NCBI GenBank assembly: GCA_963708095.1
Contig: OY970182.1
Coordinates: 3,658,001-3,722,000 of the forward strand
DNA length: 64,000 bases
DNA from: JAJZVS01 sp963708095
GTDB lineage: Bacteria > Pseudomonadota > Alphaproteobacteria > Acetobacterales > Acetobacteraceae
Direction: 5' to 3'
The translations under genes were made by a program, and so were the position numbers. The notes under the pieces were generated by a model, which was given only the letters and a program-made list of their open reading frames with translations, did not search any database and was not told the origin of the DNA. The number at the start of each line of letters is the position of its first letter. The first letter of the stretch is position 1. Below, in pieces: positions 17,077 through 25,252 of the stretch.

Positions 17077-17858
17077 GCGCCCTCTGGTACGGTTCGCAGC
17101 GGAATCCGGACCGTGAAAATGGATCCCTCGCCGTCGTTCCCCTCGACCGCGATCGTGCCGCCCATCGCCTCGGTCAACTGCCCGACGACCCAGAGGCCGA
17201 GGCCGAAGCCGGTGGCGGGCCTGGTGGCGGCCAGGCGTTCGAAGCGTTCGAAGATGCGGCCGCGGTCGTCGGCGGAGATACCGGGGCCGCGGTCGCGCAC
17301 CTGCAGGCGGATCGCTCCGGCCTCGCGCGCCAGGGTGACGTCGATCGGCTTGCCCGCGCCGTATTTGACCGCGTTGGAAATCAGGTTCTCGGCGATCTCC
17401 TCGATCGCGGTGGTATCGAACAGTCCGACAATCCCCGGCTCGATCGCGGCCGCAACGACGGAGCCGGCCAATTCCGCATGCGCCGCGAAATCGTCGACCA
17501 GCCGGGCGAGCACGACGGAGACGTCGATCTCCGTCGGATCGAGGGCAAACCTGCCGGAGGTCAGCCGCGAGATGTCGAGCAGGGTGATCGTGCGCCGAAC
17601 ATAGCGGCGTAGGATCACGTCGAGCTGGCGGATGCCCTGGGCGACCTTGGGCGGCACGGCGTCGCCGGCGCGGTCCACCTGCGCCTGCAGCAGGCTGATC
17701 CGGCCGACCAGCGGTGCCATCGGGTTGCGCAGCTCGTGCGCGGCGATCGACATGAAGGTGTCGCGCGCACGCACGGCCTCGCGCAGCTCAACGATTTCCG
17801 CCTGCAGACGTTCAAGACCCCCGGGCGCCACCGAGGCGGTTTGTTCGTCCCCGTCCAC
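17073..17858 (-). CDS. Soluble histidine kinase (HisKA-HATPase)
   Basis: A 261-residue sensor kinase without a recognisable sensor or membrane segment. A short N-terminal coiled coil (about residues 14-36) leads into the H-box IAAHELRNPMAPL with phosphoacceptor His41. The HATPase domain shows the N-box EIAENLISNAVKYG, G1-type VRDRGPGIS, the F-box RIFERFERL and G2 TGFGLGLWVVGQL. It is the first gene of the operon that continues with the KaiC-like ATPase (ATGA overlap) and the receiver. The signal is presumably brought by a partner, plausibly the KaiC-like protein. A perfect palindrome lies 30 bases upstream of the start. Confidence 0.9.
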   Translation of the reverse strand: MDGDEQTASVAPGGLERLQAEIVELREAVRARDTFMSIAAHELRNPMAPLVGRISLLQAQVDRAGDAVPPKVAQGIRQLDVILRRYVRRTITLLDISRLTSGRFALDPTEIDVSVVLARLVDDFAAHAELAGSVVAAAIEPGIVGLFDTTAIEEIAENLISNAVKYGAGKPIDVTLAREAGAIRLQVRDRGPGISADDRGRIFERFERLAATRPATGFGLGLWVVGQLTEAMGGTIAVEGNDGEGSIFTVRIPLRTVPEGA

Positions 17859-17887
17859 TTAATCTGCCTTGGATGTTCCGTGCTGGA

Positions 17888-17900
17888 TGTAGAGTCTACA
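17888..17900. promoter_or_regulatory. 13-bp palindrome upstream of kinase-KaiC operon
   Basis: TGTAGA-G-TCTACA is a perfect odd-length inverted repeat 30 bases before the kinase start codon, a usual position for an operator overlapping a promoter or 5' leader. No regulator can be assigned. It is AT-richer than its surroundings. Confidence 0.4.
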
Positions 17901-18736
17901 TATGTTTGCTGAGCGTCGGCCTGGAAACAAGGGGGCGGGCCGCGGGACACGGCTTCGTGACCAAATCGTTTCGGTATCGGCATGGCGTTGCGCAGGTGCG
18001 TGTCGCACCGATGGCCGGGCCGCCCGTCGATAATGCGATCTCCCTGACACGTTGATGGGCTTATCCTTCCGCCGCGGCGCTCGTCTGGTGATCTGCGTCA
18101 TATGCGGATCGCGCTTCGTGCCCGGCCACGGACCATCTGGGGTCAAAGTTCCGCGAGGGTGTATCCGCTGATGGCGCAGATGATCTGGGTGATCGCCGAA
18201 GGGCCGGGTGGGTGAAGGCGTCTTCCCGCGGGGGAGGGGCGGGTCCCTGCCCATGTCATGGGCCGCGGGCCTCCGCCGGGCCGCGGCGGCGGCGCCACGG
18301 GATGCGACCCCCCGCAGCGGCGCGCGCATGGCGGCCGGGGCGAAGGTGCCCGTCGCGGCCGCCGCGTACATCACGGCGATCAGGACAAACACTGCGCCAT
18401 GACGAAGCTCTGCAGGCCCGAAGAGCGGGCTCGGCTTCCCGTATTTGTGCTGATTGCTGCCATGGCCGCCCGTTCGGCGGGATGGGGCTTCCGTGCGATG
18501 GCTACTTGGGTCGTATCGCTTCGGCCGGGAGGTTCTCCGCCGCCGCACCTTACGTTTCTATGCAGAGGACCAGAGGGCGCTCGTGCCATGGTCAAGCCCG
18601 CGTCCGTCCCGCTTCATGCCACCTTGAATCGTGCTTCAACAGAAATGTTAATGGACTTGTCGCCTGAATTGCCGACTGGTGAGTAAGGCTGCCGGTATCA
18701 GATCGGCGTGAGCAGTTGGCAGTCAGCGCGGCAAAT
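17901..18736. other. Long intergenic stretch without a supportable gene
   Basis: About 835 bases between the kinase operon and the methyltransferase gene's stop. Open frames exist on both strands but have low-complexity Arg/Pro/Ala composition and no ribosome-binding sites. One notable feature is an imperfect inverted repeat around a GCCCG-AAGAG-CGGGC hairpin (about 18414-18430). Both flanks, read outward, contain a TTTGT.CTGAT.GC segment (about 18360-18392 and 18441-18462). It may be an eroded mobile or repeat element. Nothing else is recognised. Confidence 0.5.
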
Positions 18737-19729
18737 TTATACGTCGAGCCAGAGACCGAAGTCGGCGGGATGCCCGACCTCGAACGTTCCCATCCGGAAA
18801 AGCTCGTAGCGCGGCGGCTGGTAGAGATGGGCTGCCGTCGCCGGGGTAGCGAAGTGCTCGGCGCAGAGGTCGGAGCGGACGAAAAAAGCGTTCACCCCCG
18901 TGATATTGCATCCCACGAGCGTGTACCCTTTGTGCTCCGCCAGGTCGCAGAGCGATTGCAGCGAGCAGCCATAGTAGTCCGTGCCGTTCCATGCGCGATC
19001 CCGATTGTGCGCCACCACGTGCTTCATCGGGGGCGGGAACTTGGCATTGTACTCGACCGCCACGACCCGGGGACGGACGGCTGTCAGCGCCTTGAAGACC
19101 CAGTAGTCGTTGAAATCGATGTCTATGGAGACGAGGTCCGGTTCCTCCGGCACGTCGAGTTCGCGCGCGAGGTCGTTGATATTGTCCTTGTCTACCCGCC
19201 GCGCCGCGATCCGCAGGCGGCCGGCGTCGATGGCCAAGCGGAAGCGTTGGCGGATCGCCTGCACTTGCTGTTCCGATGCTTCGACCCAGGCACCCCGCCA
19301 GCCCTCGTGCAGCAACAGGTGCGTGTTGCATTCCAGGCCGTCTTCCACCCCGAACTCGACAAAGCTGCGGGTGGTGGTGCCGATCCGACGGAAGATCTCG
19401 CGGAGGAGCCCGTCCTCGTCGTGCTGCGAATAGACCTTGACGCCGTGCCGTTCGAGCCTGCGGGGATCATCATAGGCTGGATCCGCCAGCAGCGTCTCCA
19501 GCCGTTGCCGGCCGCGCACGATGTTGGCATCGTGTCCAAGCTTCATCAACTCGGCGGCGGAACGGGCGGCGATGAGCTGGGACTTCACCGCCAGGAACTC
19601 GGCAAACAGCGTCGCATTCATCGACTCGCGGCCGACAAGCTCGGCATAGGCGCCGAGACTGTCTTCGATCCGGCCGGCGGCGAGCAGGCGCGCCTCGGCA
19701 AGACGATTGATCGACGGCGGTCGGGTCAT
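18737..19729 (-). CDS. FkbM-type SAM-dependent methyltransferase (predicted)
   Basis: A 330-residue protein. The N-terminal 110 residues are helical and unassigned. A Rossmann-type methyltransferase core follows: YSQHDEDGLLREIFRRIG, the glycine-rich SAM loop in SFVEFGVEDGLECNTHLLL, then GWRGAWVEAS and PDLVSIDIDFNDYWVFKAL. The E-F-G-x-x-D-G and SIDIDF patterns are those of FkbM-like methyltransferases, often linked to surface glycan or lipid modification. The ATG at 19729 (MTRPPSINRLAEARLL) is chosen over a longer frame that begins in low-complexity Arg/Pro sequence. The gene stands alone, so its substrate cannot be inferred. Confidence 0.65.
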   Translation of the reverse strand: MTRPPSINRLAEARLLAAGRIEDSLGAYAELVGRESMNATLFAEFLAVKSQLIAARSAAELMKLGHDANIVRGRQRLETLLADPAYDDPRRLERHGVKVYSQHDEDGLLREIFRRIGTTTRSFVEFGVEDGLECNTHLLLHEGWRGAWVEASEQQVQAIRQRFRLAIDAGRLRIAARRVDKDNINDLARELDVPEEPDLVSIDIDFNDYWVFKALTAVRPRVVAVEYNAKFPPPMKHVVAHNRDRAWNGTDYYGCSLQSLCDLAEHKGYTLVGCNITGVNAFFVRSDLCAEHFATPATAAHLYQPPRYELFRMGTFEVGHPADFGLWLDV

Positions 19730-20335
19730 GTCATCACAAAGGTCCGGATTCGGCCGCGACCTTGCCTGAGTTTGTTGCCGCAGGGAAGCGCCGCCCGACT
19801 TCGGGGGGGACGATCCGGCGGCTGCCGATGGTCGTGGGTGGCGAATCGTGCCGCGGCCCGGGGATGGTGCGCCGCCGCATCGGGGCCGGACGCGGCGGCC
19901 GGTCCGGCGCTGGCCGCGCCGGGACCGATATGAGTTCAAGGCAAGATGCCTCTCGCATGACATCGCAGCCCGTCCTTCGGACCGAGGCCGGGCCCGAACC
20001 GGCGATGCGGTTCGACGGCTCGCCGGGCGATCGGCTCTGTCGACGCACCATCCTCGCCCGCATCACCCTCTTCTCTGCGATCTCCGGACCTCTGCGACCT
20101 CTGCGTCGAATCGGCGCAACCCATCCGTCTCGGAACCCGGTTGCTTACCGACCATCCCGGGGCGGTTGATGAAATGTCAAGGCGACCCGCCGATAGCAAA
20201 CCAATCGGCCGCGCGGCCCGCACCCGAACAGATACGCAGTCCGACGACGCACCAAACCTCGCTTGGGCGGCAGATCACTCAGGCTGTCGCGGATGCGAGC
20301 GCCGAACGAACGCGCGGCGCCGCGCGGCATCGGCC
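19730..20335. other. Intergenic stretch, no gene recognised
   Basis: About 600 bases between the methyltransferase gene and the end of zwf. Several open frames run through it on both strands, but all have Arg/Pro-rich shadow composition and lack plausible starts. I see no hairpin terminator or repeat that I can support. Confidence 0.5.
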
Positions 20336-21808
20336 CTATTCGTCCTCGTGCCAGGTCCGCCCGTCACGCTCGATCAGACCGATCGCCGCACTCGGCCCCC
20401 AGGTGCCGGCGGCATAGGGGCGCGGGGTGTCGCCGCGCGCGTCCCAGGCCTCCATCAGCGGCTCCACCCAGGACCAGGCGGCCTCCACCTCGTCACGGCG
20501 CATGAACAGGGTGGCGTTGCCGCGCACCGTGTCCATCAGCAGACGTTCGTAGGCGTCCGGGTAGCGCAGGCCGAACGCCTTCTCGAAGCTGATGTCGAGC
20601 GCGGTGGGCGCCAGGCGCAGCCCGCCGGGGCCGGGTTCCTTGGTCATCATGGCGAGCTGCATGCCTTCCTCCGGCTGCAGGCGGATCACCAGCCGGTTCG
20701 GTTTCAGCCCGCCGTCGCCGGGGAACAGGGACAACGGCACGGCGCGGAACTGCACCACGATTTCCGAGACCTTGTGCGGCAGCCGCTTGCCGGTGCGCAG
20801 GTAGAACGGCACTCCGGCCCAGCGCCAGTTGCACACCTCGGCCTTCAGCGCGACGAAGGTTTCCGTCGTGCTGCGCCGGCCGCCGCCGAGGTCGGCGAGG
20901 TAGCCCGGAACCCGCTCGCCGTCGATCGCGCCGGCGTCGTACTGCCCGCGCACCGTGTGGCTCGCGACCCGATCCGGCGTCATCGGCTTCAGCGCGCGCA
21001 GCACCTTAAGCTTTTCGTCGCGCACCGGATCGGCATCGAGCGAGCCGGGCGGTTCCATCGCGATCAGGCAGAGCAGCTGCAGCATGTGGTTCTGCACCAT
21101 GTCGCGCAGCGCACCGGCGCCGTCGTAATAGGCGCCGCGGCCTTCCAGCCCGACCGTCTCGGCGACCGTGATCTGCACGTGGTCGACCACGTCGGCGTTC
21201 CACAGCCGCTCGAAGATGGCATTGGCGAAGCGCAGCGCCAGCAGGTTCTGCACCGTCTCCTTGCCCAGATAATGATCGATACGGAATATCTGTCCCTCCG
21301 CGAACACCTCGCCCACCTGGTCGTTGATGGCGCGGGCGGAGTCGAGGTCGTGGCCGATCGGCTTTTCCAGCACCACGCGGGAGGCCTGGGTGACGAGCCC
21401 GGCGGCGGCGATGTTGCGGCAGATCGGGCCATACAGATCGGGCGCCGTGGCGAGGTAGAACACCCGCACCCGCTCGGGGTCGAGCACGGCGGCCAGGCCC
21501 TCCCACCCGCCGTCCGACCGCGCGGCGTCGAGCCGCACGTAGAACAGCGACGCGAGGAAGCGGTCCACCGTCGCCTGCTCCCGCGCCTGCGCCGGCACAT
21601 GGGCGGCGAGCGCCTGGGCGGCGCGGTCGCGAAAGGCCGTGTCGTCGAGGTCGGACCGCGCGGCGCCGATCACCCGCGCGCCGGCCGGCATCTGGCCGTC
21701 GTGGAACCGCCAGTAGAGCGCCGGCAGCAGCTTGCGCAGGGTGAGGTCGCCGGTGGCGCCGAAGACAACGGCATCGAACAGGGCGACGGGGATGATCGTG
21801 GCGGCCAT
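20336..21808 (-). CDS. zwf: Glucose-6-phosphate 1-dehydrogenase
   Basis: A 490-residue NADP-dependent enzyme of the oxidative pentose phosphate/Entner-Doudoroff entry, oxidising glucose-6-phosphate to 6-phosphogluconolactone. The nucleotide motif GATGDLTLRKLLPALY is at the N-terminus. The catalytic block FRIDHYLGKETVQNLLALRF contains the conserved Asp-His pair, and EKPIGHDL is the substrate-side motif. GVPFYLRTGKRLP and the C-terminal GTWGPSAA complete the family pattern. The start at 21808 (MAATIIPVALF) is supported by GGGAG eight bases upstream. It is monocistronic here; the usual partners pgl and edd are not in the window. Confidence 0.95.
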   Translation of the reverse strand: MAATIIPVALFDAVVFGATGDLTLRKLLPALYWRFHDGQMPAGARVIGAARSDLDDTAFRDRAAQALAAHVPAQAREQATVDRFLASLFYVRLDAARSDGGWEGLAAVLDPERVRVFYLATAPDLYGPICRNIAAAGLVTQASRVVLEKPIGHDLDSARAINDQVGEVFAEGQIFRIDHYLGKETVQNLLALRFANAIFERLWNADVVDHVQITVAETVGLEGRGAYYDGAGALRDMVQNHMLQLLCLIAMEPPGSLDADPVRDEKLKVLRALKPMTPDRVASHTVRGQYDAGAIDGERVPGYLADLGGGRRSTTETFVALKAEVCNWRWAGVPFYLRTGKRLPHKVSEIVVQFRAVPLSLFPGDGGLKPNRLVIRLQPEEGMQLAMMTKEPGPGGLRLAPTALDISFEKAFGLRYPDAYERLLMDTVRGNATLFMRRDEVEAAWSWVEPLMEAWDARGDTPRPYAAGTWGPSAAIGLIERDGRTWHEDE

Positions 21809-21899
21809 GATGCGCGCTCCCGCTGTGCGGGCCGCGGCCATGCCGCAGCCGGGAGAACCCCTATCGGGTTGTGCCGCGGCCGACAACCGCGACTGGAGT

Positions 21900-21911
21900 T
21901 TACAGATGTAA
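21900..21911. promoter_or_regulatory. 12-bp palindrome upstream of zwf
   Basis: TTACA-GA-TGTAA is a perfect inverted repeat about 92 bases upstream of the zwf start, in a short AT-rich patch (through GTTAAC at 21921-21926) within GC-rich DNA. This is typical of a promoter/operator region. The regulator is unknown. Confidence 0.4.
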
Positions 21912-22166
21912 GCTACAATTGTTAACTAGCGGCGGACCGAATGGGCGCAGGTGCGTCCCATTATGCGGCTATTAACAAAAAATAGGACGCGCAGCGGCCC
22001 CATCGGGTGCTATAGCCGGCCGCCGCCGCGCGGCAGGTGGACACGGTTGTCATTCGTTCGCAACCCGGGTGGAACCATACCTGAGGCTCTACCACGCCCC
22101 TTCCCGCGCGCCACCGGTCGCCTGCCCGCTGCGCCGCCCCGGCTTCGCCCCAGGTCTCCGCCGTTT

Positions 22167-22667
22167 ATGGTCGACATCACGCTTCCCGACGAACACCTGA
22201 TCCTCATCGGCATGATCGCCATCCGTGCGGAAGTCGGGGAGCAGCTGCTGGACATGCTGCTGGAAGGCTGGTTCCGCGATCTGCCGCAGGGCATGATGCA
22301 GGACGTGCAGGAGGTCGGTACCGAGCGCAAGGCCGACATGCTGCGCGAGGCGTTCCAGCGCGCGCTGCCGGCGGAGCGCGAGGTCATCGCCGGCCTGTTC
22401 GTGCGCCTGCTGGACGCATATGAGGACCGCCGGGCGATCCTGCACGAGGCGTGGGTACTGGCGGAAGCGCCGGACATGCGTGCGACCGGCCAGGTGCTGC
22501 TGGCGGGCGAAATGCCGCGGCGGCGGGTGACGACGCGGACGCTCAGCCGGCTCGATCGGACGCTCGCGTCCCTGCTGCTTGAGCTGACCCTGTTGTTCGC
22601 ACGGGCGAGCGAAGCTCGTTCAGCTCCGCCTCCCGCATCGCCCGGTACACCTGGACTGCGAGATTAG
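22167..22667 (+). CDS. Helical protein of unknown function
   Basis: A 166-residue protein starting MVDITLPDEHLILIGMIAIRAEVGEQLLDMLLEGWF. It is dominated by long amphipathic helices with a charged middle (TERKADMLREAFQRALPAEREV) and LFVRLLDAYEDRRAILHEAWVL. The composition and the regular heptad-like leucines argue that it is real. The last 35 residues become Ala/Ser/Pro-rich and overlap an antisense frame at 22543. I do not recognise a family. It stands alone between zwf (divergent) and the min operon. No signal peptide or membrane segment is convincing. Confidence 0.6.
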   Translation: MVDITLPDEHLILIGMIAIRAEVGEQLLDMLLEGWFRDLPQGMMQDVQEVGTERKADMLREAFQRALPAEREVIAGLFVRLLDAYEDRRAILHEAWVLAEAPDMRATGQVLLAGEMPRRRVTTRTLSRLDRTLASLLLELTLLFARASEARSAPPPASPGTPGLRD

Positions 22668-22866
22668 CGGCCCAGTTCGGCCGGTCCATTTCCGAACTCG
22701 TGCGGAAGAAGCGATCCACCACTTCGGCTCCGCCGGCCGCGACCACAAGGCTGACATCGACAGCGCCGTCGTCCGCGGCCTCCCCCGCGTTCCACATTCC
22801 GGTGTTCCACATTCCCTGCTTACCGCCCGTGTTAATTTTTACTATCCGAACCATAGGATGAGACAT
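22543..22866 (-). CDS. Possible small protein, antisense-overlapping its neighbour
   Basis: A 107-residue frame whose middle, VDRFFRTSSEMDRPNWAANLAVQVYRAMREAELNEL, looks like genuine protein rather than shadow. It overlaps the last 125 bases of the gene at 22167-22667 on the other strand. An early duplicated GMWN (GMWNTGMWNAG) reflects a 12-base tandem repeat. Two ATGs near 22866 and 22854 are possible starts in an AT-rich patch. Either this gene or the tail of the opposite one is probably mis-called. No function is proposed. Confidence 0.3.
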   Translation of the reverse strand: MSHPMVRIVKINTGGKQGMWNTGMWNAGEAADDGAVDVSLVVAAGGAEVVDRFFRTSSEMDRPNWAANLAVQVYRAMREAELNELRSPVRTTGSAQAAGTRASDRAG

Positions 22867-23203
22867 AACTTAACATTCCCGGCCCGTGGAGTCCAGCGCT
22901 CCACCGCGACCGTGGCGCCCATCTCTTTTTTATGATGCGCCCGCCGCGCGACGCTCCGGCGGGTTCCGGCGATGCGCCCGCCGATGGAAAAAGGCGCCCC
23001 AATCCCGCTAAGCGGGCGCCGCTCGCCACGGACCCGCCTTGCCCGCGACCGGCGGAACGGGCGCGTTCGGGGGACACCGGCCACCACCCGAGCCCTCGCC
23101 CTATTCCTTTCCCTGGGGTCGCTCCCAGTTGTTGCACGCAAAATCTTGTGGATAGCCGACGATTCGCGTTGACCGGGGGCAGCGGGGCGGGTACGCCTCC
23201 CGC
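22867..23203. other. Leader region of the min operon
   Basis: About 340 bases with no supportable gene. Near the right end, CTTGTGGATAGCC (about 23147) is one base from a DnaA-box consensus read on the minus strand (TGTGGATAA). A promoter for minCDE must lie here, but its elements are not clear by eye. Confidence 0.4.
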
Positions 23204-23938
23204 GTGTCACAAACAAACTCCCGCCCCTCGCTTCGTGTCCGCGGTCGCAGCTTCATGGCGTTGGTGCTGGCGCCCGAGCCGCCGCTGGCCGACTGGCTCG
23301 CCGCGCTGGACGCGCAGATCGCCCGCGCGCCCGGGTTCTTCGACCAGCGGCCCGTGCTGCTCGACCTCGGACTGCTCCCGCCCGACCAAACCGGCGTCGC
23401 CGGGCTGATCGAGGCGATCGCCGGGCGCGGCATCCGGATCATCGGCACCGAAGGCGCGCACAAATCCTGGGCCGTCGAGAAATGGGGCACCGGCCTCGGC
23501 CCGCCCGGCCCCGCGCCCGCGGGCGGCGCCCGCGCCGGCCGGCCGATCGAGCTGCCGGAGGAGCCGCGCCCCGCGGAGCGGCCCACGCCGGCCGCCGAGG
23601 GCAGCACGACGACGACCCTGCTGATCGACCACGCCGTCCGCTCCGGCCAGTCGATCGTGCACGAAGCCGGCGACGTGACGGTGCTCGGCACCGTCGCCTG
23701 GGGGGCGGAGATCGTCGCCGGCGGGTCCATCCACATCTACGGCACCCTGCGCGGGCGTGCCATCGCCGGGCTCAACGGTAACAAATCCGCGCGCATCTTC
23801 TGCCGGCGGCTGGAAGCGGAGCTGCTGGCGATCGACGGCGTCTACCGCACCGCCGAGGACATGGATCCCGCCGTCACCGGCCGGCCCGCGCAGGCTTGGC
23901 TGGACGGGGAGAGCATGCTGCTCGCGGCGCTCGACTGA
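23204..23938 (+). CDS. minC: Septum-site-determining protein MinC
   Basis: A 244-residue FtsZ inhibitor that keeps the division septum from forming at the poles. The N-terminal domain contains DAQIARAPGFFDQRPVLLDL and GIRIIGTEG. A Pro/Gly/Ala-rich linker spans about residues 98-133. The C-terminal beta-helix domain has VRSGQSIVHEAGDVTVLGTVAWGAEIVAGGSIHIYGTLRGRA, the MinD-binding and dimer face, ending NKSARIFCRRLEAELLAIDG. The start is a GTG at 23204; a later ATG at 23255 would remove the first strand. It leads the minC-minD-minE operon. Confidence 0.93.
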   Translation: MSQTNSRPSLRVRGRSFMALVLAPEPPLADWLAALDAQIARAPGFFDQRPVLLDLGLLPPDQTGVAGLIEAIAGRGIRIIGTEGAHKSWAVEKWGTGLGPPGPAPAGGARAGRPIELPEEPRPAERPTPAAEGSTTTTLLIDHAVRSGQSIVHEAGDVTVLGTVAWGAEIVAGGSIHIYGTLRGRAIAGLNGNKSARIFCRRLEAELLAIDGVYRTAEDMDPAVTGRPAQAWLDGESMLLAALD

Positions 23939-23964
23939 GAAACAGGGACAGGGGGACCGACGGC

Positions 23965-24786
23965 ATGGCGCAGGTCGTGGTGGTGACATCGGGCAAGGGC
24001 GGGGTGGGGAAGACCACCTCCACCGCCGCCCTCGGCGCCGCCCTGGCGCAGGGCGGCGAGAACGTCGTGGTGGTCGATTTCGACGTCGGGTTGCGCAACC
24101 TCGATCTCGTCATGGGTGCGGAACGACGGGTGGTGTTCGACCTCGTGAACGTGGTGCAGGGCGACGCCAAGCTGGCGCAGGCGCTGATCCGCGACAAGCG
24201 GCTCGAGAACCTGTCGCTGCTGCCGGCCTCGCAGACCCGCGACAAGGACGCGCTGACGCCGGAAGGCGTGGAGCGCATCGTCGCCGAGCTGCGCGAGAAG
24301 TTCGACTGGGTCCTGTGCGACAGCCCGGCCGGGATCGAGCGCGGCGCCACCATGGCGATGCGCCACGCCGACATGGCGGTGGTGGTAACCAACGCCGAAG
24401 TATCGTCGGTACGCGATTCCGACCGCATCATCGGGCTGCTCGATTCCAAGACCCTGCGCGCCGAGCAGGGGTTGCGCGTGCCCAAGCACCTGTTGCTGAC
24501 CCGCTACAACCTCGGGCGCGCGGCGCGCGGGGAGATGCTGAAGGTCGAGGACGTGCTGGAAATCCTGTCGATCCCGTTGCTCGGGATCATTCCGGAAAGC
24601 CAGGACGTGCTGCGGGCGTCCAACCTCGGTGCGCCGGTCACCCTGGCCTCGCCGGCCTCGGCGCCGGCGCGGGCCTATGCGGAGGCGGCGAAGCGGCTCA
24701 AGGGCGAGCAGATCCAGGTCACGATGCCCGCCGCCGAACCGCGCGGGCTGTTCGGCAAGCTGTTCGGGCGGAGGGCGGTGGCGTGA
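23965..24786 (+). CDS. minD: Septum-site-determining ATPase MinD
   Basis: A 273-residue deviant-Walker ATPase that binds the inner membrane in its ATP form and recruits MinC. The start MAQVVVVTSGKGGVGKTT carries signature Lys11 and Lys16. DFDVGLRNLDLVMG is the switch region, and DSPAGIERGA follows. The C-terminus RGLFGKLFGRRAVA is the amphipathic membrane-targeting helix. Length and order are normal. The ATG at 23965 is preceded by AGGGGGACC; an earlier in-frame ATG lies inside minC. It overlaps minE by four bases. Confidence 0.96.
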   Translation: MAQVVVVTSGKGGVGKTTSTAALGAALAQGGENVVVVDFDVGLRNLDLVMGAERRVVFDLVNVVQGDAKLAQALIRDKRLENLSLLPASQTRDKDALTPEGVERIVAELREKFDWVLCDSPAGIERGATMAMRHADMAVVVTNAEVSSVRDSDRIIGLLDSKTLRAEQGLRVPKHLLLTRYNLGRAARGEMLKVEDVLEILSIPLLGIIPESQDVLRASNLGAPVTLASPASAPARAYAEAAKRLKGEQIQVTMPAAEPRGLFGKLFGRRAVA

Positions 24787-25079
24787 ACCTGCTCACCCTG
24801 TTCCGCAAGCGGGACTCCGCGCCGGTGGCGCGCGAGCGGCTGCAGGTGCTGCTCGCGCACGAACGTGCCGCGGTCGGCGGGTCGGATCTGATCGCGGTGC
24901 TGCAGGAGGAAATCCTGGCGGTGATCGCCAGGCATGTCGCGGTCGATCGCGACAAGGTGCAGATCAAGCTCGATCGCGGCGATCCGGTGTCCACCCTGGA
25001 AATCGACGTCGAGGTGCCGAGCCTGGTGCGTGCCGCCAGCACGGCGCGACGGGTGCCGGAGGCAGCGGCGCGGCGGTAG
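24783..25079 (+). CDS. minE: Cell division topological specificity factor MinE
   Basis: A 98-residue protein that stimulates MinD ATPase and drives pole-to-pole oscillation. The N-terminal membrane-targeting and anti-MinCD part reads LLTLFRKRDSAPVARERLQ, then VLLAHERA, and the C-terminal topological domain holds EEILAVIARHVAVDRDKVQI and STLEIDVEVP. A GTG start forms a GTGA overlap with the minD stop, so translation is coupled. It completes the min operon, and the stem-loop repeat at 25153 follows within 75 bases. Confidence 0.95.
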   Translation: MNLLTLFRKRDSAPVARERLQVLLAHERAAVGGSDLIAVLQEEILAVIARHVAVDRDKVQIKLDRGDPVSTLEIDVEVPSLVRAASTARRVPEAAARR

Positions 25080-25152
25080 CGCCCCGGGACCATTCCGGGC
25101 GCTCTCCGCCGGCCGCGAACCGGAGGGCAATCGGGCGAACGTCCCCCCCAAG

Positions 25153-25252
25153 CCACCTCTCCCGCGAGAGCGGGAGAGGCTGCCGTGCGCAGCACGGCGG
25201 GTGAGGGCATGAGGCACGGTTCCCTCCCCGGTTCGCTCCGCGAACCGGGATC
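25153..25252. repeat. Modular stem-loop repeat abutting a stop codon
   Basis: Three consecutive hairpins: CCACCTCTCCCGC..GCGGGAGAGG, CCGTGCGCAGCACGG and CCGGTTCGC-TCC-GCGAACCGG. The linker GTGAGGGCATGAGGCAC is at 25201-25217. The element touches the stop codon of the TonB receptor gene at 25253 and lies 75 bases after minE, so it may end transcripts from both sides. The linker is identical to that in the copy at 14689-14705. Confidence 0.85.

Noticed and set aside
17859..18548. A 229-codon minus-strand frame upstream of the kinase
   Set aside because: Arg/Pro-rich, no ribosome-binding site, and it includes the operator palindrome region; not supported as a gene.
20141..21925. A 594-codon plus-strand frame opposite zwf
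   Set aside because: Composition is that of a shadow frame and zwf is complete with all motifs.
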